From the NCBI RefSeq assembly GCF_000003815.2, contig NC_049997.1, positions 2,424,601 through 2,488,600 on the forward strand: a stretch of 64,000 nt of DNA, in the 5' to 3' direction. The DNA comes from Branchiostoma floridae. Taxonomy: Eukaryota > Chordata > Leptocardii > Amphioxiformes > Branchiostomatidae. Shown piece by piece: positions 10,801 through 22,800 of the stretch. Within the stretch, counting starts at the first letter, position 1. Each line of letters opens with the position of its first letter. Made by a program: the position numbers and the translations under genes. The notes below the pieces were generated by a model. That model was not told the DNA's origin. It made no database searches and saw only the letters and a list, made by a program, of their open reading frames with translations.

Positions 10801-13800
10801 TGCCAAGTGAATGAATAGGACGAAACAGCTGAATGCCCGCTTATCAAACATTGGAAAACCAACTACAACCATTTTAGCACCAAGGACAGCACACATCAAC
10901 AATTCAAAAATACAACCGTTACTTAACAGTTGATATCGATTCAAACCTATGGATACTATTCAGGAGGTGCTTCTTTGTAATGCTAGCCCCTTTTGCACTC
11001 ATAGAATGTATTGACAAGCACATAGTACAGACGGCTAGCGATTTAACACGGTAACGTTACAGGCCTGTCTGTCAAAATACAGGAGATTTGTAACCAATAC
11101 CACAGACGCGCAGAGCAGGATGTCCACAATTTTCTCGGCAACTCCGGCGAAGGTAAGCCCCAGTCCTACTCCATCCATCCTCCGGAATTCCTGGCTTCCA
11201 TGGGGGAATATTTCACAAGGGTTACGTTCCGAAAAACCCGTGGGCGGAAAGAGCGGTGAATACGTTATGAAGCTAGCGGCAACCGTACGGAGTGCCAACT
11301 GTTGCTGGTATGTCCGCGCGTCACGAAGATGCAGGGAAAACAATTTGTGTGCGCTTGGATGTCACCGAATCACCACAAATACCCAGAGGAAGGGGAGGCT
11401 CTCTTATTATGTTGTCCGTGGAATCAGACAGCTTCTCCTTGGATCAAGAACTCATCTCCAGAAGATTTCCTAGCCACACTTTCGCTCTCGTGCTTGAGAC
11501 GCCGCGCTCACGGCTTGAGTCTCCGAATCAGATAGAGCTGCTCCCAGGAGGCGGCGAGAATTGATATTCGCCGTGCATGACTCGGTGCAACACGCGGAAT
11601 AAAAGTGAAGCTCTCCCGGAAGTCTTGACCACCATCCAGCGATGGTTGCAGCAGTTTTTCTCAGCGGGAGAGCCGTTAAGACTTGGACGGAGCTTATGCA
11701 AGTCACGTTGCAGAAAAACACCTAACACGAAGCTATGCCGACATGTATGGGTGCCTCCATGTTTGAATGACGCAGGTTACAAACTAACGGGCATATCAGG
11801 TGCGATCTCGTGCGAAGGGATAGTTTGCCAAGGGATGTCCAAGGAGATCAAGGTGTATCGAATGTACTTGATGTGCGCGTGCTTCACTGTTGTAAAGCGT
11901 AATACTGTGCTCCACTTATTTCCCGACGGTAAAGTAGTAAAGTATTTGATGTAGTAAGTACAAAGATTATCCACCCAGGATGCAAACACGGCCTCCGCCC
12001 TCCGAAACTACTTAATTTCATATTTTACCGCTTCATGAATAACTAATAGCTCGTAAGCAAGGCGACAACAACGCGTATCCAAGCAATTATTACGGAAAGC
12101 TCTTTCATTTTCAACAATTAGTTTTAGATGATGAAGAGTATTTTTGTTTAATTTTAGTCGAGACGTAGAGAAAATGAATACAATTTCCTTACATTACATA
12201 ACGAATATTAAGAATGAGCTAAACTATGAGCTCTTTTTTGTATATAGTACTTGTAACCTAAGCAATATAAGAGGATTTAAAAGTGGAACTCATGTGGATA
12301 AGGCAATCTGTATGAAATTAATATCTAATACACTACATTCCCACATTACTTCATTCTTTCATACGTTGAGCAATTAAAAACGGCGCAGAAACAAGCCGCT
12401 CTAGAATTCTCTAAATATCGTAACCCACAAAAATTAGACTTCACGGCGTCCTCGTGCCACTGTGGCATTGAATATTCGCTCCTTGAATGTCGTTATGGAA
12501 CGAAATAGAGTTGCTTCATCTTATTGTGTAGAAAAGTGCCCCCCAAATTGACTTTGATAAGAGAAGTTCTACAACCCTGACTCGGGATAATATTGCTTGG
12601 GTTGCCTTTAACATATGACCAGTGCCCATTCCACTTGTAACATGGCATTTAGAACGCGGTCAACAGATTAAGGTAGTCTATAACTTGAGAATATACTAGT
12701 ACTATACAGGACGCAAAGAATGTTAAGTCGTACCACAGTTGTACAGAGAAGTATATCCCTGATCTTTTCAGCGACACCGGCAAGGAGAACATCCAAGTGC
12801 AAACCGTCCATGCGTTGCAACAAGTCGACAGAAGTGAGCCGTGTTTTTTTTGGTCTCCGAGGTAGCCTTTCTATTCAAGTGTCAATGTTGACTGAACTGA
12901 AGGTAGCACGAGATTCGACCCCGCACCGTTCGCGATGACGTCTACGGAACGCCACAGAGACGGATATGGCATTTCCGGTGACGTAAATGTGTTTGGGATT
13001 GTTTCAGCCGAGCAGTTTTAATGTCTTTTCAAATTGTAACGCGATCACCAACAATTAGACACCGTTACTCAACACNNNNNNNNNNNNNNNNNNNNNNNNN
13101 NNNNNNNNNNNNNNNNNNNNNNNNNNNNNNNNNNNNNNNNNNNNNNNNNNNNNNNNNNNNNNNNNNNNNNNNNNNNNNNNNNNNNNNNNNNNNNNNNNNN
13201 NNNNNNNNNNNNNNNNNNNNNNNNNNNNNNNNNNNNNNNNNNNNNNNNNNNNNNNNNNNNNNNNNNNNNNNNNNNNNNNNNNNNNNNNNNNNNNNNNNNN
13301 NNNNNNNNNNNNNNNNNNNNNNNNNNNNNNNNNNNNNNNNNNNNNNNNNNNNNNNNNNNNNNNNNNNNNNNNNNNNNNNNNNNNNNNNNNNNNNNNNNNN
13401 NNNNNNNNNNNNNNNNNNNNNNNNNNNNNNNNNNNNNNNNNNNNNNNNNNNNNNNNNNNNNNNNNNNNNNNNNNNNNNNNNNNNNNNNNNNNNNNNNNNN
13501 NNNNNNNNNNNNNNNNTTTCCGGTGTCGCGCTGAATTTCACTCTTGTTATTTTCGTCCACCTGCAAGCGCCAAAACGTGTGAATGCGTGATGAAACAATC
13601 TGTTAATTAATTATCTAATCGGTCCAACATCCGGTCCGCCTAATTTTTTCAGGTCCGGTTTTTCTGGACCGGTCCAATAAGAAAAACCGGTTTTGTACCG
13701 GTACGGTGTACCGATACCCAGCCCTAGTCTTAACCCTAACTCCTGGCACGCGCACTACCACAGAGAGCAGAAAATCAGAAGGAGAAGACATTTAGCTCCG

Positions 13801-16800
13801 CACCGGACGTGCGTAATCTAAGTCTGAAATAATACCATACACATCATGTGATGTTTAAAGGCCCCATCTCTTTTTGAGGCTTTTGAGTGTACTACACCCA
13901 TGGAGCGTGGCAACTTTCAAGTAGGAGTCTGAGCGCTTTTTTGGGGAGGGGTCACGCGGCGAAGGATAACCCTAACCCTGACCATAACTCTAACCCTAAA
14001 CCCAACCCAACCCAACCCTAACTATAACCCTAACCCTAACGGAACCCAACCCTAACTATAACCCTAACCCCACGGCCCTATCCCTAAATCTATCCCAAAC
14101 CCTCCCATGCATACTACCCAAGAGAGCAGAAAATCAGGCGCACGAGAAAATTGTCACCATACCGGACGTGCGTAATCTAAGTCTTAAAAGTAGTATCATA
14201 CGCATCATGTGATGTTGAAAAGCCCCAACTCTGTTTGAGGGTTCATGGAGTGTGGTAATTTTCAAGTAGAAGTTTGAACTGCTTCTTGGGGGGAAGGGGT
14301 CACGTGGTGAAGGATAACCATAACACTGACCCTAACCCTAACCGAACCCAACCCTAACTATAACCCTAACCCCACGGCCCTAACCCTAAATCCAGCCCCA
14401 ACCCTAACTCCTCGCACGCGCACTATCCCAGGAAGCAGAGTGCCGAAGTACCGGACGTGCGTAATCTAAGTAGTATCATACACATCATGTGATGTTGAAA
14501 ATCCCTCATACAGAAGATGGCTTACTTTTAATAGTCTGCATTGACGTCAATTTGCTGCACTAGCGGACCGTAAGGTTACATATGACTGACAGGTAAGAAC
14601 ATTAAGTCTAGCATTTGAGACGCCCTGAGGCATTTAATCACTGAGATTGGTATTTCATGGCAACTAATGAATTATTTACCAATCACTTTTAATTTCGTGA
14701 TATAATGTCAGTGACAGTTTGCCAACCATTTTCTTGTGCTTTTGATTGAGGAGAAACTAAATGAAGAGCATATAATACGATTTCAAGTGCACACATGCAC
14801 CATGAATTCAGCATGAAACATTTAGATAAAGACACAAATCACAGAATGTGAGTACCGATATTCGAAATAGATTTTCATGTCTCTTTAGATCTTTCAGAAG
14901 TGTCCATGGAAAATGCACTTAACACAACTTTCCTCACTCCACTAAGGTGTAAAGAGATGGACACCTGACTTGGGTTAGGGGGCAGCAATAAACAGCAATA
15001 GAAGGAGTGGAATACTGTGGATACAGCGTACAAAACCCCACTGTTACAGCCTCGAAAGAGATGTGGGATTACAAGTCCGTTTCCCTTTACTCTTTTTTAA
15101 ACCGTGAAATCAGCCTGAAACATTTAGATAAGTACACATTTCACAGATCTTACGTACAGAATCACTCACGAAATCCCACATAGCAACCTAACACTTCCGG
15201 GCCATAAAACCCGGAGCAGGAGTGGATTGTTACTTCTTTTTTTTTTATTGTTTTACGACTTAAAAGCTTTCAATAAATCCCGAGTGAATTCCAAGCGCCA
15301 TCTACCTCCCAGACTACATCGATGAGGTTTTGATGACTTACGTCAATCGCACACACAAGCCATGCCAAACAGTGGGCCTGTAGAGCACTGTGACGTCAAA
15401 GCTATGTAACGTGTATTACTAGCCTCCAGGGCAAATGTATGTTTGATCTCTTTGAATCGTTACTGTAGTACAAATCTTACCATGTACGTAATTGGAACCG
15501 TTCAAAAGGCTTGTTGGCTATCAGAACTACAGGCAGCAGTACCAATTTCACATTTTCTGTAATAAAAAAGACCATTCTATATAATACTACCACGTCTTTT
15601 CGTCCAAGGCTTAGCCTAGTCTTTAAATTTTAGTGTGCTACAAATAATGCTACGTGCTCTGATATATCGTCGGGTAAAAAGTCTCTGAAATGTCGTGACA
15701 TGGAAAAGTAACCGAGGAAAAACGTAAGTGTGGTGCAGCACCCCCCCCCCCCCTAAAGCTATGAACTCAATGCAATATGCAATATCAGTACAAATGCAGC
15801 ACATTGTAATACAGAATCAGGGCATTGCGTCTCTATATATGGTGATTCGTAATTTGACATCTACACCCGCGGAGTACGCGTTACGTTACGCTTGTCACGT
15901 ACGCCAACGCCATGGCAAACAAAAGACAGGCTACGTCGGTACAGGCATCAGTGAATGGTTATGCACATAGTATTCAACATTACGTCAGTAGACATATCAT
16001 TGTTCAGAGTACATAGTTACCAACCGGGGGTGATACACTGCCTGGAATGGTACACCAGATGGCGTCCCTCACGGTCTCTAGCACGGCATTCAGCATCAGG
16101 CGATTCACACAAGTCACAAGCCAGCCTCAGAACAGAACGTTTGGATCTAGACTGTTTCTTAAAACTGTAACCAGTGTCACTGCGTACAGTCATTAGCACT
16201 AAATGCCTATCTAAAGGCGTACGAAAGCGTAGTTGTACTACATTTTGAATGGCTTTTAGTGCCGTATTTGCTTTATGCATTTACCTGGCTCTATCGCTAC
16301 GAATTGTCAAAATGCCAAGACTATACCAACCTAGGTTCTTTAATACGATAGGAGGACGTAGGTGGATTTCTATTGGGGTTTATGGTTGAAGATATCACAT
16401 GGAAGCAACCGGGATGTCAAGTAAAGGGTTACAGAGTAGACAGGGCGTACATCATTTGTAGTAGTCAGATGTTTCAAGGGACCTTTTGCAGTAACCTTGC
16501 AGTGATACATGTGCGTAACGTGGGAGTTATAACGAAATGCATCGCTTGTAATCGTCCTCTGTCTGGACATAGGGCAGATACGTTAGACCCCGCCAAATCA
16601 AATGACAATCTCGGTACTTCCATGGCTAGTCGGCCATGGCTAGTCGGCCATTGCACCGGTGAATACTGCCAGTAGAGTGTTCGATCCTCGGCCGAATCAT
16701 ACTACCCCTGTCACATTATCCACGATCTTCGGGCGTATCGATGGAAGATATTCAAGGTCGTATTTTTCACCTGAAAACGGTCCCTGTCGCATATCAGCCA

Positions 16801-19800
16801 TACTTTGTACCTTGTATAATTGTTGTGCAATTAAGTTGTAATTATAAGCGAGGCTCGGTCGATTGCCGCAGAATCGTCGTCCGATCGATTTTCGCCAAAT
16901 GTGACAGGGGTATTACAGAGACTTTGAATATAGCACATGCTGCTTTCTCTGCTTAGCACTCAGCACCAAGCACTCAGGAAGAGTATAGGAGTTAAACACA
17001 CGTCACTACCAGTAGACTAGCGCCCTTCTGTAGCGGCTTGCACAAATGTGTGGCCCAAGGGCTACAGAAACAGAGATGGGCCCCAACCCTACCCATCTGT
17101 TACAGATCTATAGGCAACTTTAACTTTAACTTAATGTTAAGTAGGCACTATATTCCCAGTCGAGTCCTCTACTGCACAATGCAACTGTGATACACCAGAT
17201 TATTGCTTTCGCTATAAGACTGGAAAGCGTAACAAATTTCTTCATTAAAAAAGAAGCAAGTTATGTTAGCAACGCTGCACTTTAAAGGTTACATTTGTAC
17301 GGTACGTGTGTTCATGCTTGAACTGCTTTGCGTGCTTTTGTTAACTCGTACATGTAGATGTCTCACTGAAGTTGTATAAAGTTGGCGACACAGCTGCGTC
17401 CTAAATTTGATTTGTGTTCCCCTCTACTTAATGATGGGAATTTCACGCAAAACGTACAAATATAAAGAAAAAAGACCACAAAATACACAATTAAAGCGTA
17501 AAAAAATTGAATTTGTGAGACCGCTCTCTCAAATCACTCAGCCACAGCGAAGCCGCCAACTTCCGCAGTTTCTCAATGACATATTCACTTACCATATAGA
17601 CTTAGGTTAAAATTATGTAATATTTCATGTGTTGTCGCAAGGGAGTGTGTCTATATTAAAGTATTAGTTCATCCTTAAATTTCATTACATAAGCCGGCCT
17701 TATCAAATACATCCTGACTGAGCTAGCCCACGTCATTGCTAATGGTATTTCCTGAGGCGTATGAACTAGGGGTGGGTACAGGTACAGAAAATTCAGGTCC
17801 AGGTCCGGTTCAGGTCCAGTGGATCAGGTCCAGGTCCGGACTTATTCAGTATGACTCATGCCAATGGTCCATGTCACTTAGACTTATTATTAGACTTACA
17901 CTGGCGTTTTAGAATCCTACAATGCTAACTGCACTTGTACGATTGGCTGTAAAACTTGGTAGAAATTACTATAAACTCTACTCTACTTCACTCTTGTTAT
18001 TTTCTTCCACCTGCAAGCGCGCGCCAAAACTTGTAAATGATAATCTTTTAATTTTCTAATCCGTCAAACATCCGGTCCACCTAATTTTTTCAGGTCCGGT
18101 TTTTCTGGACCGGTCCAATAAGAAAAACCGGTTTTGTGCCGGTACGCTGTACCGATACCCAGCCCTAGTGTGAACGCAATGGTATATCGGATCTACCCGC
18201 CTCCACAGTGGTTTGGTTTAATACAGTGTTTCTATAGTGTTGCCCCGTGTTTGGAGTAATAAACCCAAAATCAAAAGATTACAGGGTTCAGAGCACTGGC
18301 ATAGAGCTTAATGTGCATACCCAGGACTGCCGTAATCTCCAAGCAGATCTTGCTGTGGCATAAGATATATACAGTATCAAAATACGTCGATGTAGGTTAG
18401 ACATCCAGGTAATAAGATACGCCAAAAATAGTTACTCAAGCAACTGGATATGGTTTTGAAACGGTCACAGTTACAGTATCAAAAGCTTGGAAAGGAGTTT
18501 GGCCGGCAGAGGAGTTTCATTGGCCACAGCGAGCGTTGAATCAGATTTTCATCCGTTGCAGATATACATGTCCTTTCTTTTGGTAACTATATTGGGTATA
18601 TCATCTCTAAATTTGCGAACGTTCTTTCGGGGTGCTTGCTTATCTTGACAATGAATCCATAGCTTGCACTCTTGGGAAATGCACTCATCACGAATTTCTT
18701 CACCCAAATCGGATGAAAATGAGTAAATGCCTTTGGCTATTGGCGCACACTTCCTTTTCTTTGGTAAGATCATATCCTCAGAGTCCTCAATTTTCGTCCC
18801 TGAAAAGCGAAGTTGACCCGTGTCACTAATGTACTGTGCTGAGGAGGTATTTTTAGGGCGGAAAGACACGAGACAAGCACGAAAAATTACCAGACTGTGA
18901 AATCCAAGTGCGTCAGCTGCCAAAATGAAAAGGAATAAAAATGAAAAATCATAAAAATATGGACAGAGAATATAAATAGACTATATTTGAATACAAAGGC
19001 ACCCCTCTCAACATGCATACGAGTACAAACTTGTGCATACGATACAGCCAATGGACTTGCATCAAACGTGTCCAACATGCAAATGTAAATGGGCCTTATA
19101 TTCGTCGGTTGGCTTTCTATGACGAATCCCAAAATGGGAATGGCCAATTTACCATACCTTCGTGCAAGGAAATTGTTAAAGTAAAACCTTGGGGCAGATG
19201 AGGCATAGATAAAGCTCTTACAGTACTTTATCTATACAATGTACGATAATAGTATGGCGGCAGAACAATAGATGAACATTTTGTTAGCGGTTTACACGGA
19301 TACAACCGTGAGTTGATGTATGTGCAAGTGTACAAATGGCCATTGAGGATAACTTCAAAGCTTGTGAAACAAAATTGCCCGACAGTAAAAAGATGACTAT
19401 CTGGCGACAAATCCTATGTACTTTAGCTGTCACACAAAACCCTATGTAAAGGTGGTATCTCACTACACTTGGGGCACCGGTGTGACACTGCGGAGTTCGA
19501 AAGATTACTTGACGAATTTCAGAGATAAAGAAAGAATTCTTACACATCAATTTCTTACGTTTTGTGTATTTTGTCGTCATGTTAGTCATGCTTTTACGTA
19601 TTACGCAATATCTAAATTAAAAAAAAAGGCGAAAATAACACAACAGTGCCGCAGTGAACGAACCCCGCAGTGCCGCACCGGTGCCCTAAGTGCAGTGAGT
19701 CCACCTTAAGGTTGGTTGGCAGGGATGGCAACAACAGCCTGACAAACTCACATGTCATGAATTACAAACCAAAAATAACGGACAATAATAAGTGAAAAAG

Positions 19801-22800
19801 CATAGAGAACAAAAATTTACAACTTATAGTTTGTACATGACTAGTACCTGAAAAACGGATATTATAATCCATTGGTAATATGTACAGTGTTTATGAAATG
19901 AAATTACGGCAGAAATCGGCCAAGCGGCAAGACCGTAGGCGGACCTGCTGAAATTAAACCCAAGGGACGTTATTACGGAAGCAGAATATGTGCAAATATT
20001 TTACTTCTACTATCTCATATTGTCCTAAGACTGGTCTTACAGATTTTATTCCCTATTTGTAACCCTCCAAACTTTATTACTTGCAATTAGGCATCAGGCA
20101 TTATTTGTTTCTCTGATTTATTCAGTGCTATATTAGGTTTAACGTGACATGTTTGTAAAATGTTACTGTTGTTAGTTAACGTTATGATGCTTAAAATTCT
20201 GTGTAATTCGAAATGCGGCAAAGTAATCAACGCTATTCAGCCCGCAATTATGTTAAGTCAATATAGATTTAAATTTAATTTGATTTTAATCTACCGCACA
20301 GGACGATCACTAAGTATTAGGAATGATAAACGTTTATGAAGCTAACGGAGACAGTAAAAAGACTCTAGGAATTAAAAGTGGCGTATTATTTTCGCTTTGC
20401 TCCGCCTTGCCATTGCAAATATTTATCACTGTTCGCTTTGGTACAAAATGTCTTCAATAAGAGGACTAAAACTCCTCTACGATCTCATTTCAAAAGTAGA
20501 ATATCTAAAAGTATTTGTATCACTGTTGATATGGATAAAGTCAGGGCAGTAGCTGCGTTTTAAAAACTATAATACGAAAAGCTGAATGAAGGATTCCGAC
20601 ACAAACACAGAAAGAGGCGTGGTTCGTCACAGTGGATTCTCGTTTCCAAAGCCCATAGAAGGCTAAGTAGAAAATTTAATATGAATAGCAACAGAAAGGG
20701 GGCATTTGTAAAATCCACTGGCCCTTCCGCTAACCTTTCCAATGGTATTGCCGGGATGAAACTGTAAAGTGCGGAGGCGTGTGTGGCTTAGGACAAGTGC
20801 ACGCCGTAACGATATCCAAATACGTGCAGGCAGACGGCATTTAGATAAAGGTTGTATCTCACTGCACTTGGGGCACCGGTGCAGCACTGTGGGGTTCCTT
20901 CACTGCGGCAATATTGTGTTATTTTCTCAGATTTCTTATAACTTAGATATTGTGTAATATGTAAAGGTATGACCTGGAAGACAACAAAATACACAAAACG
21001 GAGGAAAATTCGTTCTTTGTCTCTGAAATTCGTTGAATCATTTACGAATACCGTAGTGCCGCACTGGTTCCCCAAGTGCAGTGAGAGTCCACCTTCGGGA
21101 GAAGTGCACGCCGTTACGATATCCAAATACGTGCAGACAGACGAAATTTTCACTTTATATCGGATTGTGCCTTATCGAAACTTGCGACAATGTGTGGGTG
21201 TGAGAGAGATGGAATTTCCGGGGTGTAGGAATTTCTTAGTTGACATGGTTTTAGGTAAGACACGTCCTGCGGAGGCCGAAAATCCTGCCAAAATAAAAGT
21301 TAATGAACTCTCACGTTCACTTTTAAGTAGTGTAAACAGTAACGCTTACAGTCACCGTTCCTGCACAAATCCGGAAACATATATGAGGGTCTGCATGGAG
21401 GGATCCTGGTTAAGTGTAACGGTAAATTCAGGAATGCAGGCAATAACGCTTTACGGTAAATTTCAGAAAGACTGACAACGTTTAACATTAAATTAGGAAG
21501 ATTTCCAAAGCATCCATACGGTGGCAGCGCAGAAAACATAAGGAACGGACATTCAAGCGAATGCGTCCGCAATGCAGGCGTTCCTAGTATGCCTCCCCGT
21601 AAAATTTTTGAATTTTTCTACGTCTGAAAATGCGATTACCGGCACTTTGGAGAAGGGGGGGGGGCACCACCGGTCACTTGTACCATCGGTAAATGTACTA
21701 GCAGTACGTTGTTATTTCATACCTAGCGTCGAGGGCTATCTGACGTTTGCCTACCCGGGTCTACGCTTTACAAAGAATTTCTCCATAACGTTCAACGACG
21801 AATTCAGGATAAGAAATAACGAGCTACGAAGAATTAACACAGCCAATAATCCTTCACGAATGATATACCGATAGCGCTTAACGTTGAATTACGGCGGGCT
21901 GGCTACGATTTACGGTGAATAAAATGGCTTGTAACGCTTAACAGAAGAGGGCGTACAGACCGTTATACATATACGCCTACACACCGTCGACATTCAGGTA
22001 AAAATGCACAAAAGATAACATTTACTCAAGCAGCTGGTACGGATGTTGTTAATGGTCCTACGTTTCAGGCAGCATGACAGTAAATGAACCTACATTTATC
22101 AAAAGCTAGAATTCATTGTGTGAAGATATGGCCTAGAAACGCTTCAACAATATTGCAAATGTTCTCCCATGTGTGGGTGGTTGCGTAGGCTGTCCGAGGA
22201 TAATGCATTGTGATAGGAGCGTGGGTGTCTGGAGTGTCAAGTGCGTGTTACTGAAAGATGCAGGAAATAGGATACCTCAGGCCGAAAGATTGTGGAGTGG
22301 TGTGGAAATCCCAGATGGGTAGGAGAGGATTTCTTTATCGGCCTAAATTCTGATTTTGCAATAGCCCACATATACAGATAAAGAAGACGTGGCTTAAGCG
22401 CGTAGATGAGAAAACTTTGCATGTTTGCAAGTTTTTGGTTTGTCAAGATCTCGTAAGGAACTAGCCTCCGTTGCAGTCTCCGAACGAGACTGGTCTTTAT
22501 TTTAGGGGGGCGGGGTTGGTTCGCGATTTTTAACGTTAGCTAGGTTCTCTTGTGACTAAACTTCCACTGCAAACTCCCTTCCACGGCATACATCCTTTCC
22601 CGGCACAGGAGAATCTGGCCAACGTTGAAAATCGCGAACCAACACAATAAACACCAACCCTTACAATAAAAAAAAACAGTCCCGTTCAAAGAATGCAACG
22701 GAGGCTAACCAGGGACTCAGAACTTTAAGATATTGGTCAGGTCCATCTAGATACAGGTATTCTTTAAAGGCATACTACGCAGTTTTTTGCGCTCAAATTT

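Noticed and set aside
13021-13598. Long frames across 13.0-13.6 kb on both strands
   Set aside because: They consist almost entirely of the 441-base assembly gap.
18549-18923. 124-codon minus-strand frame
   Set aside because: Overlaps a SINE fragment and shows no recognisable domain.
20969-21475. 168-codon plus-strand frame
   Set aside because: Its first third is MITE sequence including the terminal inverted repeat, and no domain is seen in the rest.
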